In this document: piece after piece, positions 45,550-55,734 of the stretch
Position numbering within the stretch: the first letter of the stretch is position 1
Layout: every line of letters begins with the position of its first letter
DNA from: Lysinibacillus sphaericus
GTDB taxonomy: Bacteria > Bacillota > Bacilli > Bacillales_A > Planococcaceae
NCBI RefSeq assembly: GCF_006864135.1
Contig: NZ_SADV01000001.1
Coordinates: 310,001-374,000 of the forward strand
Direction: 5' to 3'
Length of the DNA: 64,000 nucleotides
Program-made: the position numbers and the translations under genes
The notes under the pieces: generated by a model
The model's input: only the letters and a program-made list of their open reading frames with translations
Database searches by the model: none
What the model was told of the DNA's origin: nothing

Positions 45550-47241
45550 CTATCTCATTTGTTTTTTTCGTGTATTAGCCATTTTTAAAAGCTCTGTGGC
45601 GTGTTGCAAAGTTAAATCTGTAATTTCCGCTCCAGATATCATGCGACTGATTTCTTCAATACGAGCATTCGTATCTATTTCCAGCAATGACGTAAATGTT
45701 CGATCATGCTCGACTTCTTTTTTAATAAAATAGTGATGATCGGCCATCGCAGCCACTTGCGGTAAATGCGAAATACATAAAACTTGAGAATTAACAGATA
45801 TTGCAGCAATTTTTTCTGCGATTGCTTGTGCTACACGACCACTTACACCAGTATCTACCTCATCAAATATAATAGATGTTATGCCATTTGAGGATGAGAA
45901 AATCGTCTTTAACGCAAGCATCATACGCGATAATTCTCCACCAGAAGCAATTTTCGGTAAAGATTTTGGCGGCTCGCCTACATTCGTAGAAATATAAAAA
46001 ATTACTTGGTCTTTACCATTTGCATCAAAGTAAGGCAATTCATCAAAATTAACAATGAATTTTGCTTTTTCCATATGTAATTCACGTAGTTCGGCCATAA
46101 TAGCTTCACTTAAATTATGTGCAGCGTCCTTTCGAACAGTAGAAAGTTCTGCAGCAAGTTCATTTAATACTGCTTCCATTTCCAATACTTTTCGTTCTTT
46201 TACTTGTAAAATTTCGTCTCGATTTAAAAGCTCATTTAACTCTGTTTTAATTTTATCGTAATACGCTAAAATCTCTTCAACTGTTGAACCATATTTGCGC
46301 TTCAAATTTTGTATTAAGGCTAAACGTTGCTCAACTTCATTTAATCGAGCCGGATCAAATTCTAATTCATCCAATACATTTTTGACCTGGTAAGCAGCAT
46401 CCTGTAATGCATAAAATGCAGTCGTGACAGATTCCGATGCTTCTTTAAATTGCTCGTCAATTGTCGCAGCATCCTCTAATGCACCCATCGCATTGCCAAT
46501 CCAGTCAAGGCCTTTAGAATCACCTTGAATAGCTTCATATGCAGCACTCGAGCGTTCGAAAATCTTATTGAAATTCATTAAACGACGACGTTCATCCAAT
46601 AACTCATCTTCCTCGCCAAGTTTTAAATTGGCATCCTCCAGCTCTTTCATTTGGAATTGGTACAAATCAATACGCTGCGCCATTAACTGTTCGTCAATCG
46701 AAATCGAAGCTAATTCTTTTTTTAATGAACGATATTCTTCGTATTGAGAACTGTACAAATTTTGAATAGGTGTCAGTTGTTCCTCAGCAAAATGGTCCAG
46801 TAAATAGATATGCTGTTTCTCATCCATAAGCTCTTGATTTTCATGCTGTCCATGAATATCGATGAGGCTAGACCCAATATCACGTAGTACAGATAATGGC
46901 ACAAGTTTTCCGTTTACTCGACAAACACTTTTTCCAGTATCATTTAAATCACGGCGCAAAATAATGGTATCTTCTTCTATTTCTATGCCTGCCTCTTCAA
47001 GTTTCTTATAAACAGGATGCCCAGAACTTGAAATTTGAAATAAACCACCTAATTCTGCCTTTTTAGCTCCATGACGAATAAATTCGGAATTCCCTCGGCC
47101 GCCAGCAAGTAAATGCACGGCATCGATAATAATTGATTTTCCTGCACCCGTTTCACCTGTTAAAACTGTTAAACCATCTGAAAAACTAACTGTTAAATCC
47201 TCAATGATGGCAAAGTTTCGAATACTAAGCTCTCTTAACAC
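45550..47241 (-). CDS. recN: DNA repair protein RecN
   Basis: SMC-like ATPase (563 aa) acting early in double-strand break repair. Walker A is in VLTGETGAGKSIIIDAVHLLAGG (about residues 28-50), two coiled-coil stretches fill about 155-360, and the ABC signature and Walker B occur as LPKIASGGELSRMMLALK and SIIFDEVDTGVSGR. The start is GTG 47241 after GAGGTGAC, matching the usual MLxELxIxNFA(I/L)I N terminus. Position between argR and spoIVB is the conserved order. Confidence 0.97.
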   Translation of the reverse strand: MLRELSIRNFAIIEDLTVSFSDGLTVLTGETGAGKSIIIDAVHLLAGGRGNSEFIRHGAKKAELGGLFQISSSGHPVYKKLEEAGIEIEEDTIILRRDLNDTGKSVCRVNGKLVPLSVLRDIGSSLIDIHGQHENQELMDEKQHIYLLDHFAEEQLTPIQNLYSSQYEEYRSLKKELASISIDEQLMAQRIDLYQFQMKELEDANLKLGEEDELLDERRRLMNFNKIFERSSAAYEAIQGDSKGLDWIGNAMGALEDAATIDEQFKEASESVTTAFYALQDAAYQVKNVLDELEFDPARLNEVEQRLALIQNLKRKYGSTVEEILAYYDKIKTELNELLNRDEILQVKERKVLEMEAVLNELAAELSTVRKDAAHNLSEAIMAELRELHMEKAKFIVNFDELPYFDANGKDQVIFYISTNVGEPPKSLPKIASGGELSRMMLALKTIFSSSNGITSIIFDEVDTGVSGRVAQAIAEKIAAISVNSQVLCISHLPQVAAMADHHYFIKKEVEHDRTFTSLLEIDTNARIEEISRMISGAEITDLTLQHATELLKMANTRKKQMR

Positions 47242-47276
47242 AAATTGTCACCTCTGTATCAAATTACCCTGCTATT

Positions 47277-47726
47277 TTACAGCATGTCTAATAAGCGATT
47301 TTTTGTATTTTCACGCTCATCTTCGTTACGACAAATAATTAAAATAGTATCGTCTCCAGAAATAGTACCTAAAATTTCAGGCCAATCTAAATGATCAAGT
47401 AGTGATGCAATAGCATTGGCATTACCAGGAAGAGCCTTCATTACCAAAAAGTGTGATGCACCATCAATGCTGACAAAAGCATCAGCTAACGCACGGTGTA
47501 ATTTTTGTATTGGATTGAAACGTTGGTCTGCGGGCAAGCTATATTTATAGCGTCCATCCTGTAAAGGTACTTTCACAAGATGAAGCTCTTTAATATCACG
47601 TGATACTGTTGCTTGTGTCACATTATAGCCTGCATCCTTTAAAAAATCGACTAAATCATCTTGTGTTTCAATTTCATGATTGGCAATAATATCCCGGATT
47701 CGTATATGCCTCTGTCCTTTATTCAT
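47277..47726 (-). CDS. argR: arginine repressor ArgR/AhrC
   Basis: A 149-residue arginine-sensing regulator of arginine synthesis and breakdown. The N-terminal winged helix ([20 protein letters not shown], then [18 protein letters not shown]) binds ARG boxes; the C-terminal domain ([30 protein letters not shown]) binds arginine and forms the hexamer. ATG 47726 is used since it gives the family's MNKGQRH start and sits 8 bp after GAGGTGA; a GTG three codons upstream overlaps that site. A TGAATATTTGTATA motif upstream may be an ARG half-box. Confidence 0.97.
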   Translation of the reverse strand: MNKGQRHIRIRDIIANHEIETQDDLVDFLKDAGYNVTQATVSRDIKELHLVKVPLQDGRYKYSLPADQRFNPIQKLHRALADAFVSIDGASHFLVMKALPGNANAIASLLDHLDWPEILGTISGDDTILIICRNEDERENTKNRLLDML

Positions 47727-47799
47727 GTCGGTCACCTCTTATAAATAGTTGAATATTTGTATATTTACACTACCATTTTAAACATAAAAGCACAAGAAA

Positions 47800-47827
47800 A
47801 AACACGGCTCTGTAAATGAGCACGTGT
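47800..47827 (-). terminator. terminator after tlyA
   Basis: AACACGGCTC (47800-47809) pairs with GAGC-A-CGTGTT (47817-47827); on minus it is followed by TTTTTTCTTG. The tlyA stop overlaps the stem. Confidence 0.75.
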
Positions 47828-48645
47828 TATTTTAGTGCACTATGCGCTTCTTCAACGAGTGCATTAAAAGCTGTATACGCAGGAATTTCTTCATTACCTA
47901 TAGGATTCACTAAATGGAATAAAAATTCAATATTTCCCTCGCCTCCTGTAATTGGCGAAAACGAAGCATCCTTAACGACAAAGCCAACCTCTGTCGCCAT
48001 TGCAGCAGTTTTTTCTAAAACTTCTAAATGTACTTTTTTATCACGAACAATGCCTTTTTTACCGACATTCTCTTTCCCAGCTTCAAACTGAGGCTTCACC
48101 AATGCCATTACATCGCCACCTGGCATTAACAATGTTTTTAAGACAGGTAAAATAAGCGATAATGAAATAAAGCTAACATCTATTGTAGCAAAGTCTGGCA
48201 AGCCCTCTGTTAAATCTGGCGCTGTCGTATAACGGAAATTTGTTTTTTCCATGACAGTTACACGTTCATCAGAACGGATCTTCCATGCTAGTTGGTTAGA
48301 ACCAACATCTAATGCATAGCAATGTCTTGCACCATGCTGTAATGCGCAATCTGTAAATCCTCCTGTAGAGGAGCCAATATCAAGCATTAGCTTCCCCTCT
48401 ACAGACATATCAAAAATTTGTAGCGCCTTTTCAAGTTTCAAGCCGCCACGACTAACATATTTTAAATCAGAGCCTTTTACTTGTAGTGGTGCATCTATAG
48501 CAATTTTTTCTCCCGCCTTATCAATGCGAGTTTCATTAGAAAAAACAAGCCCTGCCATAATAGAGCGCTTTGCTTTTTCTCGCGTTTCGCATAGCCCACG
48601 CTCTACAAGTAAAATGTCTACACGTTCTTTTGGTTGTTTTGTCAT
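47827..48645 (-). CDS. tlyA: TlyA family rRNA 2'-O-methyltransferase (YqxC-like)
   Basis: A 272-residue protein with an N-terminal S4 RNA-binding domain (RVDILLVERGLCETREKAKRS, about residues 8-28) and a C-terminal FtsJ-type Rossmann methyltransferase: KYVSRGGLKLEKAL, LDIGSSTGGFTDCAL (SAM motif I), VDVGSNQLAW-like ALDVGSNQLAWK and VMALVKPQFEAG. In mycobacteria the homologue methylates 16S and 23S rRNA. It overlaps dxs by 1 bp (TAATG). The order dxs-tlyA-argR-recN is standard for Bacillales. Confidence 0.93.
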   Translation of the reverse strand: MTKQPKERVDILLVERGLCETREKAKRSIMAGLVFSNETRIDKAGEKIAIDAPLQVKGSDLKYVSRGGLKLEKALQIFDMSVEGKLMLDIGSSTGGFTDCALQHGARHCYALDVGSNQLAWKIRSDERVTVMEKTNFRYTTAPDLTEGLPDFATIDVSFISLSLILPVLKTLLMPGGDVMALVKPQFEAGKENVGKKGIVRDKKVHLEVLEKTAAMATEVGFVVKDASFSPITGGEGNIEFLFHLVNPIGNEEIPAYTAFNALVEEAHSALK

Positions 48646-50546
48646 TATTTATTCAAACCTACTTGTTGTTTTTGTTGAAGTAACACATGCAGACGTGCCA
48701 CTGTATCCTCAGCCGTCATATGAATTTCAGCGAGAAGCTGATCTACATTACCATGCTCAATAAAATGATCAGGGATTCCCATACGATCAATTATTGCACT
48801 TAAATAGCCATGGTCATGGGCAAATTCTAATACACCACTACCAAAACCACCTTGCAGTACCGCCTCTTCAATCGTCAAAATTGGTTTACGGCTTGTTAAT
48901 ATACGGTGAAGCATATTCTCATCCATTGGTTTAATGAATCGTGCATTGACTACTTCTATCTCAACACCTTGCTGCGCTAAAATATTGGCTGCTTCCAGTG
49001 CCATAGAAATCGTCGTACCAAAGGTTAAAATCGTTGCATCCTTACCTTCACGTAACACTTCCCAGCTACCAATTGGTAACGCCATAAGCTCATCATCTAA
49101 CGGAACGCCTATACCATTGCCTCGAGGATAACGTAATGCAATTGGACCGCCATCATAGTCAATGGCTGTTTTCACCATATGCTGACCTTCATTTTCATCT
49201 TTTGGCATCATAATTGTCATATTTGGTATATGACGAAGGAATGCAATATCAAATACGCCTTGATGTGTTTCACCGTCTGCGCCAACTAAGCCTGCACGGT
49301 CAATTCCTATAAAGACATTTAGATTTGGACGTGCGATATCATGTAGTACTTGGTCATAGGCACGTTGAAGGAATGTTGAGTAAATGGCTAAAAACGGCTT
49401 CATGTTTTGTGTCGCTAAACCTGCCGCCATCGTTGCTGCATGTTGTTCAGCAATCCCTACATCAAAGAAACGTTCTGGGAAATCCTTTTGAATCCCTTGT
49501 AATTTTGAACCTACTGGCATTGCTGGGGTAATCGTGACAACGCGTTTATCCTCATGAGCAATTTTGCGGACAGTCTCAGCAATCAAGCTACTCCATGCTG
49601 GACCTTTCACCTCAGACTTTACAAAGGCACCGTTTTCAATTTTATACGGACCTGTCCCATGCCAATTACCAATTGTATCATCTTCAGCAGGTTTATAACC
49701 TTTGCCTTTTTTCGTAATGACATGAACGAGCACTGGGCCTTTCACTTTTTTAGCTTGTGATAATGTTGACTCAAGAGCATCGAAATCATGTCCATCAATC
49801 GGACCAAGATATTTAAAGCCTAGCTCCTCAAAGAACACACCTGATACTACTAAATATTTTAAGCTATCCTTTAAGCGCTCAGCAGTTGTAGCAAGCTTAC
49901 CGCCTAGCACTGGGATCTTATTAATGAGCGATTCCAGCTCTTCTTTAGCTTTTGAATATTCTTTAGCTGTACGAAGACGCCCTAGTACACTGTGTAGCGC
50001 TCCGACGTTTGGAGCGATTGACATTTCATTATCGTTTAAAATGACAATCATATTTGTTTTAGCATGGCCGATATGGTTTAACGCCTCCAGCGCCATACCG
50101 CCTGTTAAAGCTCCATCTCCAATAATTGGTATCACGAAGTTTTTTTCTTTTTTGATATCTCGTGCTGCTGCCATACCCATGGCTCCTGACAAAGATGTCG
50201 AGCTATGACCTGTCTCCCACTCATCATGTTCACTCTCCACACGCTTTGGAAAACCACAAAGCCCTTTGAACTGACGTAATGTATCAAATTGATTTGCACG
50301 ACCTGTCAAAATTTTATGCACGTAAGCTTGGTGGCCAACATCCCATAAAAACTTATCTTGTGGACTGTCAAACATTTTATGGAGCATAATCGTTAGCTCC
50401 ACAACACCTAGGTTCGGTCCAATATGACCACCCGTGACAGAACATTTTTCGATTAAGAAGGTACGAATTTCTTGTGCAAGTCGCTCAAGACCCTTCTTAT
50501 CTAAGCTTTTTAAAAAGGCTGGACTAGTTATATTATTAAAATCCAC
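48645..50546 (-). CDS. dxs: 1-deoxy-D-xylulose-5-phosphate synthase
   Basis: Thiamine-diphosphate enzyme that starts the MEP isoprenoid pathway from pyruvate and glyceraldehyde-3-phosphate. Visible motifs: [52 protein letters not shown] (ThDP-binding), and [18 protein letters not shown] in the pyrimidine domain. With GTG 50546 as start it has 633 residues, the length of B. subtilis Dxs, and AAAAGG lies upstream; longer versions to 50579 have no clear ribosome site. Followed by tlyA. Confidence 0.96.
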   Translation of the reverse strand: MDFNNITSPAFLKSLDKKGLERLAQEIRTFLIEKCSVTGGHIGPNLGVVELTIMLHKMFDSPQDKFLWDVGHQAYVHKILTGRANQFDTLRQFKGLCGFPKRVESEHDEWETGHSSTSLSGAMGMAAARDIKKEKNFVIPIIGDGALTGGMALEALNHIGHAKTNMIVILNDNEMSIAPNVGALHSVLGRLRTAKEYSKAKEELESLINKIPVLGGKLATTAERLKDSLKYLVVSGVFFEELGFKYLGPIDGHDFDALESTLSQAKKVKGPVLVHVITKKGKGYKPAEDDTIGNWHGTGPYKIENGAFVKSEVKGPAWSSLIAETVRKIAHEDKRVVTITPAMPVGSKLQGIQKDFPERFFDVGIAEQHAATMAAGLATQNMKPFLAIYSTFLQRAYDQVLHDIARPNLNVFIGIDRAGLVGADGETHQGVFDIAFLRHIPNMTIMMPKDENEGQHMVKTAIDYDGGPIALRYPRGNGIGVPLDDELMALPIGSWEVLREGKDATILTFGTTISMALEAANILAQQGVEIEVVNARFIKPMDENMLHRILTSRKPILTIEEAVLQGGFGSGVLEFAHDHGYLSAIIDRMGIPDHFIEHGNVDQLLAEIHMTAEDTVARLHVLLQQKQQVGLNK

Positions 50547-50710
50547 CTTTCTCACACACCTTTTCAATAAATTATTCACCGTAATTGTGTTTCCACTATT
50601 ATAACAGTGTTATTAATATGCTAAAAGTACGAACACTTTATTGTTTGCACATTGGCAAACGCCTTCACCTATTCTAGCATATTATGTGCCTTTAACGCCT
50701 CGTTTTTCCC

Positions 50711-51592
50711 CTAGTTTTTACGATGTACAATATAGGCTGCAAACTCACGTAATAAGCTGGCATCTACTTCCAATTTATCTAGTGCGTTAATGGCATGCTG
50801 ATAATGCTCAGCAAGCTTTTCTTTTGCCCCTTCTAAAGATAATAGAGCTGGGTATGTGCTTTTGTCACTTGCTACATCTTTACCTGCAGTTTTACCTAGT
50901 TCTTCTGTAGTACCCTCAATATCTAAAATATCATCTTGAATTTGGAAGGCAAGACCAATATGATGCGCATATTCCTTTAAAGTTTTGCGTTCTTCTTGCA
51001 TTACATCAGCTAACACGGCTCCCGCTTCAATACTAAATCGTAATAGAGCGCCCGTTTTATTGATATGGACATGCTCAAGCTCAGCTATGTTTAACTGACG
51101 CTTCTCACCTTCCATATCGAGTACTTGACCCCCAACCATACCTTCTGCACCAGCTGCTTTACTTAACAGATTGACTAATTCAATGCGTTTTTCAGCTGAT
51201 ACATCCATGCGTGCTAAAATGCCAAACGCAAGTGTATTCAATGCATCGCCTGCAAGTGTCGCTAATGCTTCACCATAAATTTTATGATTTGTTGGCTTCC
51301 CTCTACGGAAATCATCATTATCCATACTTGGTAAATCATCATGGATTAATGAATACGTATGGATGACTTCAACTACAGATCCTACCGTTAAACCATCCTT
51401 CAAACCCTTATTGTAAAGTTCAAGAACAGCCAATACGAAGAGTGGGCGAATACGTTTACCTCCAGCTTTTAATGAATAAAGCATTGATTCTTTTAAATTG
51501 GCTGGTGCATCAATTTTCTTGACTAGTGCAAACATTTCAGCTTCAACTTGAGGTATGTTGCTTTCAATAAAATGTTTTAATTGCTCGTTCAT
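50711..51592 (-). CDS. ispA: geranyl/farnesyl diphosphate synthase
   Basis: Short-chain trans-prenyltransferase (293 aa). The first Asp-rich motif DDLPSMDNDDFRRG (about residues 85-98) and the second QIQDDILDIEG (about 223-233) bind Mg-diphosphate; GGKRIRPLF is the substrate-binding region. It supplies C15 units for quinones and undecaprenyl phosphate. It follows xseB with 3 bp between them; ATG 51592 has AAAGGGAGAG upstream. Confidence 0.95.
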   Translation of the reverse strand: MNEQLKHFIESNIPQVEAEMFALVKKIDAPANLKESMLYSLKAGGKRIRPLFVLAVLELYNKGLKDGLTVGSVVEVIHTYSLIHDDLPSMDNDDFRRGKPTNHKIYGEALATLAGDALNTLAFGILARMDVSAEKRIELVNLLSKAAGAEGMVGGQVLDMEGEKRQLNIAELEHVHINKTGALLRFSIEAGAVLADVMQEERKTLKEYAHHIGLAFQIQDDILDIEGTTEELGKTAGKDVASDKSTYPALLSLEGAKEKLAEHYQHAINALDKLEVDASLLREFAAYIVHRKN

Positions 51593-51595
51593 TTT

Positions 51596-51829
51596 TTAGT
51601 TCTCTCCCTTTAGTGGATCAAATGCCGTAGTCTCACCTGTCTCTTGGACAATAGAAATTAACTGCTCCTCAGCATGTTGCAGTTTGCTATGGCAAAATTG
51701 TGATAGCTCCATACCTTGTTTATATAAATCAATCGCGTTTTCTAGAGGCACATCACCTTGCTCTAACTGACGGACAATTTCCTCAAGTGCCGTCATTGCA
51801 TCTGCGAAAGTTTGTTGTTTCTCTGCCAC
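51596..51829 (-). CDS. xseB: exodeoxyribonuclease VII small subunit
   Basis: A 77-residue helical protein with the family pattern TFADAMTALEEIVRQLEQGDVPLE and LYKQGMELSQFCHSKLQHAE. Several copies assemble with XseA. GTG 51829 follows GGGGGAATAATT and lies 2 bp after the xseA stop. Confidence 0.95.
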   Translation of the reverse strand: MAEKQQTFADAMTALEEIVRQLEQGDVPLENAIDLYKQGMELSQFCHSKLQHAEEQLISIVQETGETTAFDPLKGEN

Positions 51830-51831
51830 AA

Positions 51832-53184
51832 TTATTCCCCCTCATTTTTCGGCAAGATCTTTACCACATCAGCAATAACCTTTCCATCATGGAAGGAAAG
51901 TGTTAATTGATCCTGTGGCTTTACATCAACTGATGATTTTAACATTTGATTATCTTTATAAGCTACCGTGAAGCCCCTTGTTAAAATGGCAAGTGGATTT
52001 AATGCTTCTAAAGTTCTGACAGTTGCTTCAAATTGTTGTTTTTGTTTCGTTACATAATGAGTTGCAGCACGAGTTAATTGTTGGACATGAGTTTCTAGCT
52101 CTCGTTGATGGAAAGCTAATGCCTTTTTTGGCGAGTGCTGCTCTACCGCACTATGTAATTGTTGAAACCGCGCTGTTTTCTTCATCAAATCGACCTGCAT
52201 GGCTTTTTGTAATCCCGTTTCAAGTTGAGCTAGCCTTTCTGTAAATGGTCGATATAGGCGTTCTGGCATTGACAACGGATAAGATTGTTGGAGCTTATTT
52301 AGACGCTGACGTTCTGCCATAAGTTGCGCTCTGACGATTTGATGCAGTTGTGATTTTTGTGTAAGCACCCGTTGAAATAATTCTTGTTGATCAGGTACAG
52401 CCATTTCAGCAGCAGCAGTTGGTGTCGGAGCGCGCAAATCAGCTACATAATCCGCGATAGTCGTATCGGTTTCATGACCTACTGCGCTAATAATAGGGAT
52501 CCGGCTTCCAAAAATCGCTCGTGCAACAGCTTCCTCATTAAATGCCCATAAATCCTCAATCGATCCACCGCCACGCCCTACAATCAGTACATCGCAACTA
52601 CCATCGATATTTGCTCGTTCAATGTTGTGAACAATATTCGGCGCTGCTTGCGCTCCTTGTACAAGGGTTGGATAAATAAAAACTTCAGCAAGTGGATAGC
52701 GTCTCTTTAATGTTGTACAGATATCTCGAATGGCAGCACCTGTTGTCGACGTTAAAACACCGATTTTTTCCGGAAACCTCGGAATTGGTTGTTTCCACTC
52801 AGGTTTAAAAAGCCCTTCTTGTTGTAACTGCTCTTTCAGTTGGTTAAAAGCAACAAACAAACTACCTATTCCATCTGGTTGCATTTCCTGTACATATAAT
52901 TGATATGTACCGTAGCCTTCATAAACGTTTACATCTCCACGGATAAATACTTGCATACCTTCCTTTGGTTCAAACGCTAATTTTGTGGCTGCTGTTTTAA
53001 ACATGGTGGCCGCAATTCGTGCTCCATCATCCTTTAATGTAAAATAAATATGCCCTGATTGATGAATTTTGACATTGGATAGCTCTCCCTTTACATAGAC
53101 TTCACGTAAATGCGGATCAGCATCAAATTTCCGTTTAATATATTTTGTTAATGCTTTTACAGTTAAATAAGAAGCAGATGACAT
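51832..53184 (-). CDS. xseA: exodeoxyribonuclease VII large subunit
   Basis: Single-strand exonuclease subunit (450 aa). An N-terminal OB domain (LREVYVKGELSNVKIHQSGHIYFTLKD), a central catalytic domain (IGVLTSTTGAAIRDICTTLKRR, LIVGRGGGSIEDLWAFNEE, SAVGHETDTTIADYVADLRAPTPTAAAE) and a long coiled coil at about 265-385 are in the usual order. ATG 53184 follows GGAG. Unlike in B. subtilis it is not adjacent to folD; a repeat region and uppP lie between. Confidence 0.96.
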   Translation of the reverse strand: MSSASYLTVKALTKYIKRKFDADPHLREVYVKGELSNVKIHQSGHIYFTLKDDGARIAATMFKTAATKLAFEPKEGMQVFIRGDVNVYEGYGTYQLYVQEMQPDGIGSLFVAFNQLKEQLQQEGLFKPEWKQPIPRFPEKIGVLTSTTGAAIRDICTTLKRRYPLAEVFIYPTLVQGAQAAPNIVHNIERANIDGSCDVLIVGRGGGSIEDLWAFNEEAVARAIFGSRIPIISAVGHETDTTIADYVADLRAPTPTAAAEMAVPDQQELFQRVLTQKSQLHQIVRAQLMAERQRLNKLQQSYPLSMPERLYRPFTERLAQLETGLQKAMQVDLMKKTARFQQLHSAVEQHSPKKALAFHQRELETHVQQLTRAATHYVTKQKQQFEATVRTLEALNPLAILTRGFTVAYKDNQMLKSSVDVKPQDQLTLSFHDGKVIADVVKILPKNEGE

Positions 53185-53431
53185 TTTCCCGGCTCCTTTA
53201 CTAAAATCAAGTTTTTCACAAAACTACACCTATCATAACATTTTTTATTGCGCATGACGTGCCAAAATACAGTTTCGGTTGAAAAAACGACTGTCTTGTA
53301 TAGAATTGAAAACCTTACTATAACATATCTTAAGATTTCGTATTAGATAAAATATGTCTTTTCGACGAAATAAACGGTGGAGTTGCGTTTTGACTGAGTG
53401 CTTTGCTAGGGGAGCAGATAGAAGAATCGGA

Positions 53432-53807
53432 GTGGCGGATTTATCTACGGGGGTGGCTGATTGAACCACTAGAGCGACGGAATGAAAATGAAGCGACGGA
53501 TAAAACAGGCCAAGTGACGGTAAGAACCCCCAAAGCGACGGTATGAAAGTCAAGTCCTTAATATTGTGTAAAATTCTATACAATGTTCTTCAACTCTGAC
53601 TTTAGTTTTGTCAAATTGTGCAGCTTATGTTGGAATTCGCCGCTAAAAGTGTGAGTTGCGCCGCTAACCAAAGGAAGAACGCCGCTAAAACACGAAATTC
53701 CGCCACTAACCAAGCAAGGAACGCCGCTAAAACTTGAAAGAGCCAGAATCGCTGATAAAAGAGCAGAATGAAAGCGAAACGACGGATAGATCTGCCAGAA
53801 CGACGGA
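53432..53807. repeat. composite 21-bp phased repeat region II
   Basis: GCGACGG/GTGGCGG-type cores start at 53432, 53453, 53474, 53493, 53514 and 53535 (intervals 21 except one of 19). CGCCGCTAA-type cores start at 53638, 53659, 53680, 53701 and 53722 (all 21). A CGCTGATAA core is at 53750 and CGACGGAT cores at 53780 and 53801 (21). The two main sets flank the block shared with region I, in opposite orientation. A 112-codon minus frame across 53245-53583 is a by-product. Confidence 0.85.
53549..53594 (-). repeat. 46-bp core shared (inverted) with 12.4 kb, with 20-bp palindrome
   Basis: The reverse complement matches 12386-12431 at 43 of 46 bases; the palindrome is TTGTGTAAAATTCTATACAA (53564-53583). 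Similarity continues more loosely into the CGCCGCTAA array on one side. Confidence 0.85.
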
Positions 53808-53833
53808 TCTATTTGATTTTCTTAACAAACAAG

Positions 53834-53867
53834 AAAACCTCACAACTAAATAAAATTATGAGGCTTT
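53834..53867 (-). terminator. terminator after uppP
   Basis: AAAACCTCA and TGAGGCTTTT pair across an AT-rich loop; on minus it runs into TTTTCTTG. Confidence 0.65.
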
Positions 53868-53871
53868 TATA

Positions 53872-54687
53872 TTAATAAAATATTAATAGAAGCGTCCCTA
53901 CAAGAAAGCAATAATATGTAAAGTAGCTAAGCTTGCCACTTTTCATAATGCCCATAAACCAACGCATTGCAAAATAAGTCATAAATAGTGTCACAATAAA
54001 TGTCGCAGCATAAGGAATTGCTAATGCACCTTTATTTGGCTCATCTAAAAAATCAGAAATCCCAAGGACAACTCCACCAAGACTTACAGGAATATAGAGC
54101 ATGAAGGAAAATCGCAAAGCGGTTTCCTGTTTCATACCAACTGCAATGGCTGAAATAATGGTTGCTCCTGAACGGCTAATACCAGGTGTTAATGCTACAG
54201 CTTGACCAAGACCTACGATGATGGCGTCTTTCGCAGTCAAATCCACATCCCTTTTCGTACCACGCATATTACGGATTAACCATAGAGCAATACCTGTCAC
54301 AAATAGCATAAGTGCTATCGTCGTCATACTAACATTATCCGCAATAACATCGCTTAACAAAACACCTAAAACCCCCGCTGGAATAGAACCAATTACTATG
54401 AATATGGCGAAACGAAAATCAGCTTTATAACGATTCTGTCCAGTTTTCAGATACAGGAAAAAATTCGTAATGAGTCGGACAATATCCTCTCGATAAATAT
54501 AGACAATAGCCAGTAAAGAAGCTGTGTTCGTTAAAATAGCAAAAGTAAAACCTTGCTCACCAAGACCAAGAATTTCACTTGCAATCATAACATGTCCGCT
54601 AGATGATACAGGAATTGGCTCTGTAAACCCTTGTACAAGACCGATAATGATATGTTTAATGATCAGTATTAAATCTATGTTTTCCAT
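53872..54687 (-). CDS. uppP: undecaprenyl-diphosphatase UppP/BacA
   Basis: Multi-pass membrane phosphatase (271 aa) recycling the lipid carrier of cell wall synthesis; extra copies give bacitracin tolerance. The two signature motifs are present: LVQGFTEPIPVSSSGHVMIA (canonical TExxPxSSxGH) and ALTPGISRSGATI (PGxSRSG). ATG 54687 follows GGGAGG. It lies between repeat region II and folD, where B. subtilis has no such gene. Confidence 0.93.
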   Translation of the reverse strand: MENIDLILIIKHIIIGLVQGFTEPIPVSSSGHVMIASEILGLGEQGFTFAILTNTASLLAIVYIYREDIVRLITNFFLYLKTGQNRYKADFRFAIFIVIGSIPAGVLGVLLSDVIADNVSMTTIALMLFVTGIALWLIRNMRGTKRDVDLTAKDAIIVGLGQAVALTPGISRSGATIISAIAVGMKQETALRFSFMLYIPVSLGGVVLGISDFLDEPNKGALAIPYAATFIVTLFMTYFAMRWFMGIMKSGKLSYFTYYCFLVGTLLLIFY

Positions 54688-54782
54688 AAAAACCTCCCTA
54701 TTCATATGTATGACCCAAACGTTATATTAGACGTTAAAAACAACGCGAAAGTTCTCGAAATACTCAGAAAATAAACCATACA

Positions 54783-54816
54783 AAAAAGCTACCTCAATAA
54801 ATTGAGATAGCTTTTT
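54783..54816 (-). terminator. terminator after folD
   Basis: AAAAAGCTACCTCAA pairs with TTGAGATAGCTTTTT (one C-A mismatch), giving a T-run on both strands. Confidence 0.85.
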
Positions 54817-54834
54817 ATAAAGAGTCATTCAAAA

Positions 54835-55701
54835 TTATAACTTAACTGTATGTGCAAGCTTATTTTCTGCTGCTTGAACTGTGTTGAATAGAAGCATAGT
54901 AATTGTCATTGGTCCTACACCGCCTGGTACAGGTGTAATGTGAGAAGCAATACCATCGATCTCACTAAAGTTTACGTCACCGCAAAGCTTGTTGTTTTCA
55001 TCACGATTAATGCCAACATCTATAACAACTGCGCCTTCTTTAACATGTTCCTTCTTAATAAAGTTTGCACGTCCAACTGCCGCAATTAATATATCTGCTT
55101 GTTTAGTGAATGAAGGTAGATTTGGTGTTTTGGAATGCGTATATGTAACGGTTGCATCTTTTTGTAGTAGTAGTTGTCCCATTGGTTTCCCCACGATATG
55201 ACTACGACCTACGATGACCGCGTGCTTTCCTGCTATTTCAATTCCTGAATATTCAAGAAGTTTCATTACGCCAAACGGTGTACAAGGCAAAAATGTTTCT
55301 TGGCCAAGCATCATTTTCCCAACACTTACTGGTGAGAAGCCATCAACGTCTTTTTCCACAGCAATTGTGGCAATAACAGTATCCTCATCAATATGTTTAG
55401 GGAGTGGTAATTGTACTAAAATTCCATGAATATCTTCACGATTATTTAGTAATTCAATTTGTGCTAATAATGCATCCTGTGTAGTTTCTTCTGGCAGTTT
55501 GATTAACTCAGAAAACATACCAATGGCTTCACAAGATTTTTGCTTATTTCTCACATATGTAGCCGAGGCTTGGTTGTCTCCTACTAAAACAACCGCTAAG
55601 CCTGGTGTTAATCCTTGCTCTTTTAAACGCGTTACTCGCTCTGCTACTGAATTACGAATTTCTTGACCAATTTCTTTACCATTAATAATTGCACTTGACA
55701 T
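54835..55701 (-). CDS. folD: bifunctional methylenetetrahydrofolate dehydrogenase/cyclohydrolase
   Basis: A 288-residue enzyme of one-carbon metabolism. VGDNQASATYVRNKQKSCEAIG holds the catalytic Tyr and Lys, ILVQLPLPKHIDEDTVI and KDVDGFSPVSVG are folate-site stretches, VIVGRSHIVGKPMGQLLL is the NADP site, and PVPGGVGPMTITMLL closes the protein. It lies 33 bp downstream of nusB in the same operon. Confidence 0.97.
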   Translation of the reverse strand: MSSAIINGKEIGQEIRNSVAERVTRLKEQGLTPGLAVVLVGDNQASATYVRNKQKSCEAIGMFSELIKLPEETTQDALLAQIELLNNREDIHGILVQLPLPKHIDEDTVIATIAVEKDVDGFSPVSVGKMMLGQETFLPCTPFGVMKLLEYSGIEIAGKHAVIVGRSHIVGKPMGQLLLQKDATVTYTHSKTPNLPSFTKQADILIAAVGRANFIKKEHVKEGAVVIDVGINRDENNKLCGDVNFSEIDGIASHITPVPGGVGPMTITMLLFNTVQAAENKLAHTVKL

Positions 55702-55734
55702 AGACCTTAGTTACTCCTTCCAATTTAACACATT

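Noticed and set aside
53245..53583. 112-codon minus-strand frame
   Set aside because: It runs through the 21-bp array region and has no ribosome site or family features.
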